Positions 16,932-26,735 are shown, counted from the first letter of the stretch. The stretch is DNA of 64,000 nucleotides from an uncultured Eggerthella sp. (GCA_958431815.1 CAUASB010000011.1:5383-69382), one strand, 5' to 3'. A program made the numbers and translations. The notes: generated from the letters alone by a model not told the origin.

Positions 16932-18608
16932 TTACGGAAGGATGAAGGAAATCACGCTGGATTCCAGGAACACCAGCACGCAGAGTACGGCAAGCATGCC
17001 AACGCTCCACGGGATAACCTTCTTGAACAGGCTGGACTCGTGTTCGCCCGTGGTAACGGCGGCGATTGCCAGCGACTGGGGCGAAATCATCTTGCCGATA
17101 ACGCCACCCATGGTGTTGGCCGCCAGGAACAGGTCGGGAGATACATGGGCAAGCGAGGCATTGGACTGAGCTGCTTCGTACTGCAGGCTGGAGAACAGCG
17201 CGTTTGCCGAAGTATCCGAACCGGTAACAGCCGTGCCGACCCAGCCAAGTACGGGCGAGAGCAGGGCGAACAGTGCGCCGGTGTGCGCCAGGAACTGGCC
17301 GATGGAAATGGTCATGCCCGAGAAGTTCATGATGTAGGCAAGGCCCAGAACCATGACGATGGTCAGCGAGGAGAAGCGCATTGCCCAGAACGTCTGGCCA
17401 AGCTGTTTGCCCGACATGCCCAGCGTGATGCGGTACTTGCCCTTTTCGTTGAAGATGCCGTACACGATGGTGGTAAGCAGGCCGGCGATAAGAAGCATGG
17501 TGCCAGGATTGGAAAGCAGGTTCAGCGTGTACGTGGTGCCGGGATCTTTGCCGGCGGCATTGAGCACATTGCCCGCAAGGCCGGGGAACGGAATCTTGAT
17601 GTCGGTGCTTGCCAGCAAGGTGGGGATGCCCAGCTTGCAGATAGCGAATACCACGACAACGATGATGTAGGGAACCAGGGCCATCCATGCACGAACGGGA
17701 GCGAGCTTGGTGCCTTCGCCTTCAGCGATGGGAGCCATGCCGAAGCGCTGACGTGCATCGTTGACGTTGCGGGGCTTTACGAAGTGCAGGAAGATAACGC
17801 TTACGCCCAGGGAAACGAGGGATGCCACAACGTCGGTGAGCTCGTAGGCGAAGTGGTTGGAGCACCACCACTGGGTAAGGGCGAAGGAGCCGCCGATAAC
17901 CAAGGCGTGCAGCCAGCAGTCGCGCAGGCCCTTCTTGCCGTCAAGGATAAGGACAACCAGCAGTGGAACAACCAGGGCGAACAGTGGGGCCTGGTAGCCG
18001 ACGATGGCGGCAACGTGCTGGGCAGAGGAAAGCGCCACGGAAGCATCGCCGCCGGCAACCATGTTGCCTGCGGTGGTGATGGGCGTACCGGCAGCGCCGT
18101 AGGCTACGGGTGCGGTATTCGCAATCAGAACGGCAAGGGCTGCCTTGGAAGGCTTTACGCCCAGGGCCAAGATCATGGTTGCGGTAATGGCGATAGGGGC
18201 GCCGAAGCCCGCCAGTGCCTCAAGCAGGCCGCCGAAGCAGAAGGCAACCAGCACTGCCTGGATGCGGATGTCGCCACCACCAACGATGTCGAACAGGCTC
18301 TTCAAATCTTCGGAACGGCCGGAGACAACCGTAACCTCGTAGAACCACACCGCCATGATGATGATGAACACGATGGGGAACGCACCGTAGCAGGCACCTT
18401 GGAGGCCTGAAAGCAGGGCAAGGTCGGCGGGCATGCCGAAGGCGAAAATGGCGACGATCAGCGCCACAACCAGTGCGACGAGTGCCGATACATGGGCTTT
18501 TGCCTTCACGCCCACCAGCATGATGAAGAATGCTGCGAGCGGAATGCAGGCCACCAGCGCCGACAGGGCAAGGTTGCCCGCGACCGGATCGACCACAGCT
18601 TGAAACAT
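16932..18608 (-). CDS. lctP: L-lactate permease
   Basis: Protein of 558 residues of the LctP family, a proton symporter for lactate and glycolate with about 12-14 membrane helices. Family blocks visible are CFGGLLEALAGFGAPIAITA (about 135-155) and NTAPVAYGAAGTPI. The start is the ATG at 18608 (MFQAVVDPVAGN), preceded by an AGAGAG site. An in-frame ATG 48 bases upstream has no ribosome site. Lactate imported here could serve as an electron donor, but no lactate dehydrogenase genes are adjacent. It has its own terminator on the 3' side. Confidence 0.93.
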   Translation of the reverse strand: MFQAVVDPVAGNLALSALVACIPLAAFFIMLVGVKAKAHVSALVALVVALIVAIFAFGMPADLALLSGLQGACYGAFPIVFIIIMAVWFYEVTVVSGRSEDLKSLFDIVGGGDIRIQAVLVAFCFGGLLEALAGFGAPIAITATMILALGVKPSKAALAVLIANTAPVAYGAAGTPITTAGNMVAGGDASVALSSAQHVAAIVGYQAPLFALVVPLLVVLILDGKKGLRDCWLHALVIGGSFALTQWWCSNHFAYELTDVVASLVSLGVSVIFLHFVKPRNVNDARQRFGMAPIAEGEGTKLAPVRAWMALVPYIIVVVVFAICKLGIPTLLASTDIKIPFPGLAGNVLNAAGKDPGTTYTLNLLSNPGTMLLIAGLLTTIVYGIFNEKGKYRITLGMSGKQLGQTFWAMRFSSLTIVMVLGLAYIMNFSGMTISIGQFLAHTGALFALLSPVLGWVGTAVTGSDTSANALFSSLQYEAAQSNASLAHVSPDLFLAANTMGGVIGKMISPQSLAIAAVTTGEHESSLFKKVIPWSVGMLAVLCVLVFLESSVISFILP

Positions 18609-18878
18609 AGGTTTTCTCTCTTTCCGATAGGGGACACTACGCTCTTGCTTATGCAAAAAATGGAACGTCCCAATACTAGGTATTCATGTTTTACGTGCGC
18701 TCTGAATCTGCCCAGCGGGCTTATTGAGGGAATAAAGGGAGTTGGCATATCGCAATAAGGACGGCGATGGCGAGCTAGGTACCGTTCGCCGAACAGGAAA
18801 AACCGCTATGCTTTATAGGCAAAAGGGGGGAGTTCGGCGCTGCGAAGCGTGCGAACAGGCAGTGGCAAAGGAGGGCAC

Positions 18879-20807
18879 ATGCCTTATAGATATATGTACT
18901 CGCCCGTGAAGATCGGCCCTATGGAAGTTCCGAATCGGTTCGTGGTGCCGCCTATGGGCAACAACTTCGCTAATTCTGACGGCACGTGGTCGGAACAATC
19001 GCGCGCCTATTACGAAGAACGCGCGAAGGGCGGTTTTGGCTTGGTGACCATCGAGGCTACCGTGGTGCATCGCGGTGCCAAGGGCGGCCCTTTGAAGCCC
19101 TGCCTGTACAGCGATGCGTCCATTCCGAGTTTGCGTTCCATTGCCGATGCGTGCCATGCCCATGGTGCCAAGGTTTCGGTGCAGCTGCAGAATGCCGGCC
19201 CCGAGGGCAATGCTAAGAATGCGGGCGCTCCGTTGCAGGCGGCTTCTCCCATTCCCGCTGCCTGCGGGCGCGATGTTCCTGAAGAGGTGCCTACGGAGCA
19301 GGTGTATGAATTGGTGCGCGGCTACGGCGATGCCGCCGAGCGTGCTTTGGCGGCAGGTGTCGATGCAGTTGAGGTGCATATGGCGCATGGCTACCTGGTA
19401 AGCTCGTTCATCTCTCCGCGAACCAACAAGCGCCTTGATGAGTTCGGAGGCTCGTTCGAGAACCGTATGCGGTTTCCTCGCTTGATTCTGGAAGAAATAC
19501 GCAAGCGCGTGGGTGCTAGGATGGCGGTGCTTTGCCGCATCAATGCAGCCGACGAAGAGCCGGGCGGCATCGACGTGCACGATGCATGCGTCATTGCGCG
19601 CTATTTGGAGGAATGCGGTGCCGATGCGCTGCATATTTCCCGTGCCGTGCATTTGAGGGACGAGTTCATGTGGGCTCCCACGGCGGTTCACGCCGGGTTC
19701 AACGCCGAACTGGTGGAAACGATCAAGTCGTGTGTGGGTATTCCCGTTATCGCCGTGGGGCGATTTGCCGATCCTCGTTTGCCGGAGCTTCTGGTTGAGC
19801 AGGGCAAATGCGATTTGGTGGCATTCGGTCGCCAGAGCTTGGCCGATCCTGCCATGCCGCGTAAGTATGCGGAGGGCCGCGCGGAGGATGTAATGCCGTG
19901 CATCGCCTGCTTGCAGGGTTGCGTTGCCAACATGTACCAGGGAAAGCCCATTCGCTGTTTAGCGAACCCTCGTTTGGGACATGAATGCGAGGCAATTCCC
20001 GTAGCAATTGCGCCTAAGCGCATTGTGGTGGTGGGCGGCGGAGTTGCCGGCTTGGCCGCTGGTGCCCTTTGCGCTGAGCGCGGGCATGAGGTTGTGCTGC
20101 TGGAAGAGGCTCCGACCCTTGGTGGAAACATGCGCTTGGCGGCATTTCCTCCCGGTAAGGGCGATATTGCGGATATGGTTCGCTCGTGGGCGGTCCGTGC
20201 GCAGAAGGCTGGTGTCGATATCCGCACCTCAGTGAAGGCAACGCCTGAAGGCATTGCCGCCCTTGAGCCTGATGAAGTGGTGGTTGCTACCGGGGCGCGT
20301 GCGTTGAGACTGCCTATACCGGGAATCGACGACCCGGCGCTTCTGCTGGGCGGGCAGGTGCTCGAAGGAAGGGCCTATCCGGGCCGCAATGTTCTAGTTG
20401 CCGGTGGCGGCATGGTGGGATGTGAGATTGCCGATTTGCTGGGCGAGCTGGGTCATAACGTCTCCGTTGCCGAATATCGCAGCACGTTGGCCGCCGATAT
20501 GGTTGCCGAGCATCGCGCGGTGGTGATGCGCAGCTTCGCTGAACACGGGGTGCGTCAGGTGCCGAATGCGAAAATCTGCCATTTCTACCCTGACGGTATC
20601 GAATATGAAGATGCGCAGACTGGCACGTGCGAAGAACTGCGCGGGTTCGATTCGGTGGTACTTGCCATGGGATATGTTGCCCGCGATGAGCTTTCCGACG
20701 CGTTGAGGCAAAAGGGCATTTCGGTGCATGCGATTGGCGATGCGGTCCGTGCGCGTCGTGCCATCGATGCCTTACGCGAGGCATATGAGTTGGCGGTGGC
20801 GCTTTAG
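18879..20807 (+). CDS. Old yellow enzyme/4Fe-4S NAD(P)H flavin reductase
   Basis: Protein of 642 residues built like 2,4-dienoyl-CoA reductase, enoate reductase and BaiCD. Residues 1-335 are an FMN-binding TIM barrel (SPVKIGPMEVPNRFVVPPMG; EVHMAHGYLVSSFISP). The 4Fe-4S ligands are C341-x2-C344-x3-C348-x11-C360. A Rossmann FAD domain starts at about 381 (RIVVVGGGVAGLAAG), and a second nucleotide-binding motif is VLVAGGGMVGCEIA. It passes electrons from NAD(P)H through FAD and Fe-S to FMN to reduce an activated C=C bond. The substrate is unknown; such enzymes in gut Coriobacteriia act on diet- or host-derived compounds. The ATG follows AAGGAGGG. Monocistronic. Confidence 0.88.
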   Translation: MPYRYMYSPVKIGPMEVPNRFVVPPMGNNFANSDGTWSEQSRAYYEERAKGGFGLVTIEATVVHRGAKGGPLKPCLYSDASIPSLRSIADACHAHGAKVSVQLQNAGPEGNAKNAGAPLQAASPIPAACGRDVPEEVPTEQVYELVRGYGDAAERALAAGVDAVEVHMAHGYLVSSFISPRTNKRLDEFGGSFENRMRFPRLILEEIRKRVGARMAVLCRINAADEEPGGIDVHDACVIARYLEECGADALHISRAVHLRDEFMWAPTAVHAGFNAELVETIKSCVGIPVIAVGRFADPRLPELLVEQGKCDLVAFGRQSLADPAMPRKYAEGRAEDVMPCIACLQGCVANMYQGKPIRCLANPRLGHECEAIPVAIAPKRIVVVGGGVAGLAAGALCAERGHEVVLLEEAPTLGGNMRLAAFPPGKGDIADMVRSWAVRAQKAGVDIRTSVKATPEGIAALEPDEVVVATGARALRLPIPGIDDPALLLGGQVLEGRAYPGRNVLVAGGGMVGCEIADLLGELGHNVSVAEYRSTLAADMVAEHRAVVMRSFAEHGVRQVPNAKICHFYPDGIEYEDAQTGTCEELRGFDSVVLAMGYVARDELSDALRQKGISVHAIGDAVRARRAIDALREAYELAVAL

Positions 20808-20950
20808 CATTGCAGCCGTGCTGTGAGTCATGAAAGATTGAGGCACAGCACCTGGTACCCTGCGCCGTATGCGCTCTTGTGCGTTGTGCGCGTGGGGTAT
20901 TCGGGTATCCTGCAAACAAGAAACCGCCCCTGCATAAGAAAGAGGTTGCA

Positions 20951-21550
20951 ATGAATGTAGTGTGCTTGGACCTTGAAGGCGTTTTGGTGCCTGAGATCTG
21001 GATTGCGTTTGCCGAGGCGACCAATATCCCCGAGCTCAAGAAAACCACGCGCGACGAGCCCGACTACGACAAGCTGATGAATTACCGTTTGGGCATCTTG
21101 AAGGAACACGGCTTGGGCCTGAAGGAAATTCAAGACGTTATTGCCACCATCGACCCGATGCCGGGAGCGAAAGAGTTTCTGGACGAATTGCGCGAGCTTA
21201 CCCAGGTGATCATCATCTCCGACACATTCACGCAGTTTGCCCAGCCCCTTATGAAGAAGCTGGGCTGGCCTACGCTGTTCTGCAACGAGCTCGAAGTTGC
21301 AGAAGACGGAACGGTAACCGGTTTCAAGATGCGCTGCGAACAATCGAAGCTCACCACGGTGCGTGCCTTGCAGCAGGCGGGGCTCGATACCATTGCTGCA
21401 GGTGACAGCTTCAACGATTTGGGCATGATCAAGGCGAGCAAGGCGGGCTTTTTGTTCAAGAGCACCGATTCCATCAAGGCGGAAAACCCCGATATTCCTG
21501 CTTTCGAGGAATACGGCGAGCTGATGGCGGGCATCAAAGCGGCGCTGTAG
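20951..21550 (+). CDS. thrH: ThrH phosphoserine phosphatase/homoserine phosphotransferase
   Basis: Protein of 199 residues closely matching ThrH over its full length. Signatures are CLDLEGVLVPEIW (motif I D7-x-E9), TTRDEPDYDKLM, VIIISDTF (motif II) and AAGDSFNDLGM (motif IV). ThrH dephosphorylates phosphoserine and can move the phosphate to homoserine, linking serine and threonine synthesis. The ATG at 20951 has AGAGG upstream. It lies 143 bases after the reductase gene without a visible terminator, and is followed by a strong terminator. Confidence 0.92.
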   Translation: MNVVCLDLEGVLVPEIWIAFAEATNIPELKKTTRDEPDYDKLMNYRLGILKEHGLGLKEIQDVIATIDPMPGAKEFLDELRELTQVIIISDTFTQFAQPLMKKLGWPTLFCNELEVAEDGTVTGFKMRCEQSKLTTVRALQQAGLDTIAAGDSFNDLGMIKASKAGFLFKSTDSIKAENPDIPAFEEYGELMAGIKAAL

Positions 21551-21652
21551 GCGGCTAGGGCAATTCTGCTCTGCTGCTCTTCCGCTCGCGGTTTGGGCTT
21601 GCCTGCGATACTGCGGTGGGGAAGCATCTGCGCAACCAATTGGCTCACGAAG

Positions 21653-21688
21653 GCTGGTCTGGAGCTTATCCAGGCCAGCTTTTCTTTT
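21653..21688 (+). terminator. Terminator of thrH
   Basis: GCTGGTCTGGA pairs with TCCAGGCCAGC (one G-T) around GCTTA, followed by TTTTCTTTT. It lies about 100 bases after the thrH stop; the intervening DNA holds no visible gene. Confidence 0.85.
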
Positions 21689-21825
21689 ATGAAGTTGAGA
21701 AGAAGCCAGGTTCCAGCTGTCCCTTTGCACTGAGGCTGGAATATGCTCTTTTGGATGCTAAGACCCCGATGACTTTTCTGCTTCACGTCCGTCTGTGTGC
21801 GCCTTATGAATCATCGCTATTGAAC

Positions 21826-21879
21826 TTGAAGATAACTAATTAAGCTCCTAAATTATTTAGCCGATAAAGAGTTTAGGAG
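21826..21879 (+). promoter_or_regulatory. Promoter and likely operator of the MarR-ABC operon
   Basis: TTGAAG (21826-21831) and TAAATT (21849-21854) with a 17-base spacer form a promoter. The -10 region overlaps a perfect palindrome CTAAAT-T-ATTTAG at 21848-21860. A second inverted pair CTCCTAAA (21845-21852) and TTTAGGAG (21872-21879) reaches into the ribosome site of the MarR gene. The position fits autorepression by the MarR protein, and possibly masking of the ribosome site in the mRNA. Confidence 0.65.
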
Positions 21880-21885
21880 GTAGTA

Positions 21886-22407
21886 ATGTCCGATATCGAT
21901 TCGTCCCATGGGACGGAATCGCTGGAATACGAGCTTATTGCTCTTACCCGACGTTTGAAAAGCCAGCGTCCCGCTGCATCGCCGAGCATGGCGGGGCTTA
22001 GCACCATGGAAATCCATGCCTTGGTGATGTTGTTCCGTGCTGACGAGGAGCAGATTACCATCAAGCCCTCCGATATCGCTCACCGTTTTCATGTTTCTCC
22101 CAGTGCGGTTTCCCAGTTTCTGAAAAGTTTGGAGCAGAAGGGCTATATCGTGCGCACGCGTGCCAAGAACGATTCCCGTTCGGTAATCATTGCCCTTACC
22201 GAAAAGGGGCGGGGGCTTTCTGCTGATCTTCGCCGCGAGCGTTCGGAGGCGTTTGCCAAACTGGTTGAAAAGGTTGGCGTGGATGAAATGAAGCACTTCG
22301 CCGCCACGTTGGAGAAAATCTGCGTGTGCATGGAGGAATCGGATTCGTTCGTTCCCGCATTGCGCAGCTGCAGCATACCGGGAAGGGGCGTGGGCCCATG
22401 CGCATAA
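21886..22407 (+). CDS. MarR-family regulator of the ABC exporter
   Basis: Protein of 173 residues with a central winged helix-turn-helix: KPSDIAHRFHVSPSAVSQFLKSLEQKGYIVRT, then the wing NDSRSVIIALTEKG. These are MarR features. It begins the operon and its 3' end overlaps the first ABC subunit by 10 bases. A palindrome overlaps its promoter, so it most likely represses itself and the exporter and is released by an exported ligand. The C-terminus is Cys-rich (VCMEESD...RSC...GPCA), which might allow redox sensing, but this is speculative. Confidence 0.88.
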   Translation: MSDIDSSHGTESLEYELIALTRRLKSQRPAASPSMAGLSTMEIHALVMLFRADEEQITIKPSDIAHRFHVSPSAVSQFLKSLEQKGYIVRTRAKNDSRSVIIALTEKGRGLSADLRRERSEAFAKLVEKVGVDEMKHFAATLEKICVCMEESDSFVPALRSCSIPGRGVGPCA

Positions 22408-24617
22408 TCAGCTATTTGAAGCAGTCGAAGGCGGCGGTTGCGCTCATTGTGGTGCTGCTTATGGTGCAGGCGTTTGCCGACCTTTCGCTGCCGCGCTATA
22501 CGTCCGATTTGGTTGATGTGGGCATTCAGCAGGGCGGCATCGAGGATTGCTCTCCCAGTGTTATGAGCGCCGACACCTTCAACTACGTCACTATGCTCGC
22601 CTCTGAGGCGGATGAAGAGCTGATCCGCTCGTCCTATGAGCAGGATGCCGATGACACCTATGCCCTGACCGATGAGGGGAAGTCCCAGCGTGAAAGCCTC
22701 GATTCGGCCGTGGCGCTGCCCATCGTGGTGGTTCATTTCTCCGATCAGCTGGCATCTTCCCTGCAGGGCCAGCAGGGCGAATCGACTGCGTTCGATGGTG
22801 CGGCAAGCTCTGGCCAATCTTTCGACTTGTCCCAGCTCTATGCGGCGTATCAAGCGGGCCTGATATCGAAGCAGCAGGTTGCCGATGCCATGGCGCAGGC
22901 TCAGAGTGCGTTCGGCGCCATCGATGATTCCCTTATCCAGCAGCAGGCGATATCCGCTACCAAGGCCGAATATGAGCAACTGGGGCTTGATATGGGCGCA
23001 ATGCAGCTGAACTACCTGGTATGGCTGGGTGCGCAGATGCTGGGCGTGGCGGCGCTGATGATGATCGCCTCGGTGGCCGTGGGCTTCATTGCCTCGCGCA
23101 CGGCGGCGAAAACCGCCCGCGGATTGCGCGAGCGCTTGTTCGAAAAGGTCGTTTCGTTTTCCGATGCGGAGATCCAGTCGTTCTCGGCGGCTTCGCTTAT
23201 CACCCGCGGCACGAACGATATCCAGCAGATTCAGATGGTGACGGTCATGCTTTTGCGCATGGTTTTGTATTCGCCCATTCTGGCCATTGGCGGCATCATC
23301 ATGGTTTCGCAGACTAACGCTTCTATGAGCTGGATCATCGTGCTTGCTGTAGTGGTTATCGCCGTTGTCATCGGCATCCTTATGGCGGTTGCCATGCCGA
23401 AGTTCAAAATTATGCAGAAACTCATCGACCGCGTGAACTTAGTTTCGCGTGAGATGCTCACCGGCTTGTCGGTAGTGCGTGCATTCGGGCGCCAAAAGTA
23501 CGAAGAGAACCGTTTCGACGAGGCCAGCACGGCGTTGTACCGCACGCAGCTATTCACCAACCGCACCATGACGTTCATGATGCCTACCATGATGTTGGTA
23601 ATGAATGCCGTTTCGGTGCTCATCGTGTGGGTGGGTGGATCGTACATCGATTCAGGCACCATTCAGACCGGCGACATGATTGCATTCATCACGTACGCCA
23701 TGGTTATCGTGATGTCGTTTTTGATGATTGGCATGATCGCCATCATGCTGCCCCGTGCCGACGTTGCCGCGCAGCGCGTGAACGAGGTTCTGGAAACGGA
23801 AAGCTCCATCGTCGATCCCGACCAGGCGAAGGCGCAGCTGCCCGAGTCCGATGCCAAGGGACTTTCCGTGCAGTTCGACAACGTTACGTTTGCCTACGAC
23901 AAGCAGAGCGATCCGGTGCTGGAGAACATCGACTTCACAGCGGAGCCCGGTCAGACCACGGCCATCATCGGGCCTACGGGTTCGGGCAAGTCGACCATCA
24001 TGAAGCTCATTGAGCGTTTTTACGACGTTTCGAGCGGTGCGGTGCGTGTGGGCGGCGTTGATGTGCGCGACATGAAACAGAGCGATTTGCGAAGCGAGCT
24101 CGGCTATGTGCCGCAGAAGGCGTTCCTGTTCTCGGGCACCATCGAATCGACCATTGCCTATTCCGATGAGGATATGGGAGAAGATCGCGTTCATGCTGCT
24201 GCCGACATTGCCCAGGCAAGCGAGTTCATCGATGCGAAGGAGGAAGGGCTCAATCCCGTTATCAGCCAGGGCGGTACCAACGTTTCCGGTGGTCAGCGCC
24301 AGCGCTTGTCAATTGCCCGTGCCTTGGCCACCGATGCCCGCGTGCTGTTGTTCGATGACAGCTTTTCCGCTCTCGACTATGCAACCGATGCCAAGCTGCG
24401 CCACGCCCTGGCGGAAAACGCCGCCGGCAAAACGGTGATCGTGGTTGCGCAGCGCATTTCCACGGTACTCAATGCCGACAAGATCATCGTGCTCGAAGAA
24501 GGGCGCATGGTGGGCTGCGGCACCCATGCGCAGCTGCTTGAGTCGTGCCCCACGTACCGCGAGATTGCCGAGTCGCAGTTGTCGGAAGAAGAATTGAAAG
24601 GAGGTGATGCGCGATGA
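22398..24617 (+). CDS. Heterodimeric ABC exporter subunit 1 (degenerate ATP site)
   Basis: Protein of 739 residues with a six-helix exporter domain and a C-terminal ATPase domain. Walker A is GPTGSGKS with K531; the signature is VSGGQRQR. Walker B ends D653-D654 where an active subunit has Asp-Glu, so this subunit supplies the degenerate half-site as in BmrC- and LmrC-type proteins. A large hydrophilic insertion (about residues 48-210, Gln/Ser/Asp-rich) sits between helices 1 and 2 and should lie outside the membrane. It overlaps the MarR gene by 10 bases and the next subunit by 4 (ATGA). Likely substrates are drugs or lipids; the sequence does not say. Confidence 0.9.
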   Translation: MRIISYLKQSKAAVALIVVLLMVQAFADLSLPRYTSDLVDVGIQQGGIEDCSPSVMSADTFNYVTMLASEADEELIRSSYEQDADDTYALTDEGKSQRESLDSAVALPIVVVHFSDQLASSLQGQQGESTAFDGAASSGQSFDLSQLYAAYQAGLISKQQVADAMAQAQSAFGAIDDSLIQQQAISATKAEYEQLGLDMGAMQLNYLVWLGAQMLGVAALMMIASVAVGFIASRTAAKTARGLRERLFEKVVSFSDAEIQSFSAASLITRGTNDIQQIQMVTVMLLRMVLYSPILAIGGIIMVSQTNASMSWIIVLAVVVIAVVIGILMAVAMPKFKIMQKLIDRVNLVSREMLTGLSVVRAFGRQKYEENRFDEASTALYRTQLFTNRTMTFMMPTMMLVMNAVSVLIVWVGGSYIDSGTIQTGDMIAFITYAMVIVMSFLMIGMIAIMLPRADVAAQRVNEVLETESSIVDPDQAKAQLPESDAKGLSVQFDNVTFAYDKQSDPVLENIDFTAEPGQTTAIIGPTGSGKSTIMKLIERFYDVSSGAVRVGGVDVRDMKQSDLRSELGYVPQKAFLFSGTIESTIAYSDEDMGEDRVHAAADIAQASEFIDAKEEGLNPVISQGGTNVSGGQRQRLSIARALATDARVLLFDDSFSALDYATDAKLRHALAENAAGKTVIVVAQRISTVLNADKIIVLEEGRMVGCGTHAQLLESCPTYREIAESQLSEEELKGGDAR

Positions 24618-26491
24618 GCGAAGCAGAAGACAAGAACCAGCAGGAGGCAAGCCCCATTGCCGCACGCGCCAACACGCAGCCTCGTCGCCGTGGGCCTATG
24701 GGCCGGGGCGGCATGATGCCCGGCGAGAAAGCAGGCGATTTCAAGGGGTCTATGCTGAAGCTGTTGGGCTTCATGGGCAAGTTCAAGATTGCCCTGGTCG
24801 CGGTGTTCGTGTTCGCCATCGCCTCCACGGTGTTCAGCATTGTGGGCCCGAAGGTGCTTTCCACGGCAACCACGGAACTGTTCGAGGGCGTAACCGCCAA
24901 GATCGCGGGAACCGGCGGTATCCGTTTCGATGTGGTGGGCGGTATCCTGCTTGCCACGTTGGCGCTGTATGCGTTTTCAGCGCTCTGCTCGTTTATCCAG
25001 GGCTGGCTTATGACGCACGTGACCCAGAAAACGTGCTACTTGCTGCGCCAGCGCATCTCGCAGAAGATCGATGCGCTGCCTATGGGGTACTTCGAGCGCA
25101 CGAGCACCGGTGATGTGCTCTCGCGCATCACCAACGACATCGACACGTTGGGCCAGAGCCTGAACCAAGGCGTAACCCAGCTCATCACTTCGACCGCCAC
25201 CATCATCGGCGTGCTGGTGATGATGCTGTCCATCAACGTGCCCATGACGCTTATCGCCCTTTTGGTGATTCCCATTTCTGCCCTGCTGGTGAAAGTGGTG
25301 GTGGGGCACAGCCAGAAGTACTTCCGCATGCAGCAGAACCGCTTGGGCGCCATCAACGGGCAGGTAGAGGAAACCTTTTCGGGGCAAGCGGTGGTTCGCG
25401 CCTTCAACAAGGAAGGCGACGTGCTTGCCAAGTTCAAGAAGACGAACGCCGAGCTGTACGAATCCGCGTGGAAATCCCAGTTCCTCTCCGGTCTGATGAT
25501 GCCGGTGATGAACTTCGTCAGCAACCTGGGCTATGTGGCTGTGGCCATTGCCGGTGCGCTGTTCGCCATCGGCGGGCGCATCACGGTAGGCGATATCCAG
25601 GCGTTCATCCAGTATGTGAAGAACTTCACCCAGCCTATTACCCAGCTGGCTCAGGTTTCCAATGTGCTTCAGCAGATGGTTGCTTCCGCCGAGCGCGTGT
25701 TTGCGTTCCTCGACGCTGAAGAAGAGCCGAAGACCCAGGCCACGGTGCGGGCGAGCGAGGTTTCCGGTGGCGTGGAGTTCGACCATGTCCACTTCGGGTA
25801 CGAGGCGGGCAAACCCATCATCAAGGATTTCTCGGCAACGGTGCAGCGCGGTCAGACGGTGGCGCTTGTCGGTCCTACGGGTGCCGGCAAAACCACCATC
25901 GTGAAGTTGCTGATGCGTTTCTACGACGTTGACAGCGGCGCGATTCGCGTGGGCGGCCACGACGTGCGCGAATTCGACCGCAGCGATTTGCGTTCGCTGT
26001 TCGGCATGGTGCTGCAGGACACCTGGCTGTTCAAGGGCACCATTCGCGAGAACATCCGCTATGGCCGTCTTGATGCCACCGATGAAGAGGTGGAGGCTGC
26101 AGCGAAGGCAGCGTTTGCCGATCACTTCATTCGCACGCTGCCTGGTGGCTACGATATGGAAATCAACGAAGACGCCAGCAACATCAGCCAAGGTCAGCGC
26201 CAGCTTCTTACCATTGCACGCGCCATTTTGGCGGACAGGCGCATGCTGATTTTGGATGAGGCAACCAGTTCGGTGGACACCCGAACCGAAGAGCGTATCC
26301 AGATGGCCATGGACAACCTGATGGCAGGCCGAACCTCCTTCGTTATTGCCCATCGCCTTTCCACCATCCGCAATGCCGATTTGATTCTGGTGCTGCAGGA
26401 AGGCGACATCGTTGAGCAAGGCACGCATGAAGAGCTGCTTGCCCGTGGCGGGGCGTATGCAAAGCTGTACAACTCACAGTTTGCCGAATAG
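24614..26491 (+). CDS. Heterodimeric ABC exporter subunit 2 (catalytic)
   Basis: Protein of 625 residues. A basic, Gly/Met-rich cytoplasmic N-terminus (to about 50) precedes the six-helix exporter domain and the ATPase domain. Walker A is GPTGAGKT with K426; Walker B ends D548-E549, so the catalytic Glu is present. The signature reads ISQGQRQLL, with SQGQ instead of SGGQ, the usual pattern in the catalytic partner of LmrCD/BmrCD-type heterodimers. The ATGA overlap with subunit 1 supports stoichiometric coupled translation. It is the last gene of the MarR operon and is followed by a strong terminator. Confidence 0.92.
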   Translation: MSEAEDKNQQEASPIAARANTQPRRRGPMGRGGMMPGEKAGDFKGSMLKLLGFMGKFKIALVAVFVFAIASTVFSIVGPKVLSTATTELFEGVTAKIAGTGGIRFDVVGGILLATLALYAFSALCSFIQGWLMTHVTQKTCYLLRQRISQKIDALPMGYFERTSTGDVLSRITNDIDTLGQSLNQGVTQLITSTATIIGVLVMMLSINVPMTLIALLVIPISALLVKVVVGHSQKYFRMQQNRLGAINGQVEETFSGQAVVRAFNKEGDVLAKFKKTNAELYESAWKSQFLSGLMMPVMNFVSNLGYVAVAIAGALFAIGGRITVGDIQAFIQYVKNFTQPITQLAQVSNVLQQMVASAERVFAFLDAEEEPKTQATVRASEVSGGVEFDHVHFGYEAGKPIIKDFSATVQRGQTVALVGPTGAGKTTIVKLLMRFYDVDSGAIRVGGHDVREFDRSDLRSLFGMVLQDTWLFKGTIRENIRYGRLDATDEEVEAAAKAAFADHFIRTLPGGYDMEINEDASNISQGQRQLLTIARAILADRRMLILDEATSSVDTRTEERIQMAMDNLMAGRTSFVIAHRLSTIRNADLILVLQEGDIVEQGTHEELLARGGAYAKLYNSQFAE

Positions 26492-26498
26492 CCTTTCT

Positions 26499-26548
26499 GC
26501 GGAGGCGAGGTAGGGGCATGCTACCCCGTGCCTCGCCTCCGCTTTTTT
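26499..26548 (+). terminator. Terminator of the MarR-ABC operon
   Basis: GCGGAGGCGAGG pairs with CCTCGCCTCCGC, enclosing an inner AGGGG...ACCCC-type stem, and is followed by TTTTTT. Confidence 0.93.
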
Positions 26549-26735
26549 GCGATTTCGAAGAATTGGCTTGTAGCGGGTGCCGAGATTGCAGAGATCGGTT
26601 CGACGTGCGGTTCAGGGCACCCTTGAATTCACCAATCGGACGCCCGGGACGTTTCTTTGGCTTCGACTCTTTGAAAACCGCGCCTCTAAAGAGTCGCAAG
26701 ACAGTACGCCACATGCCTCTGGCGCGCTTTGTTCC
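26549..26735. other. Intergenic stretch before the small membrane protein gene
   Basis: No gene, RNA or repeat is seen here; the open frames have no ribosome sites. Confidence 0.4.

Noticed and set aside
16917..18410. A 497-codon plus-strand frame opposite the lactate permease
   Set aside because: Gly/His/Gln-rich low-information translation, no ribosome site, antisense to a clear permease gene.
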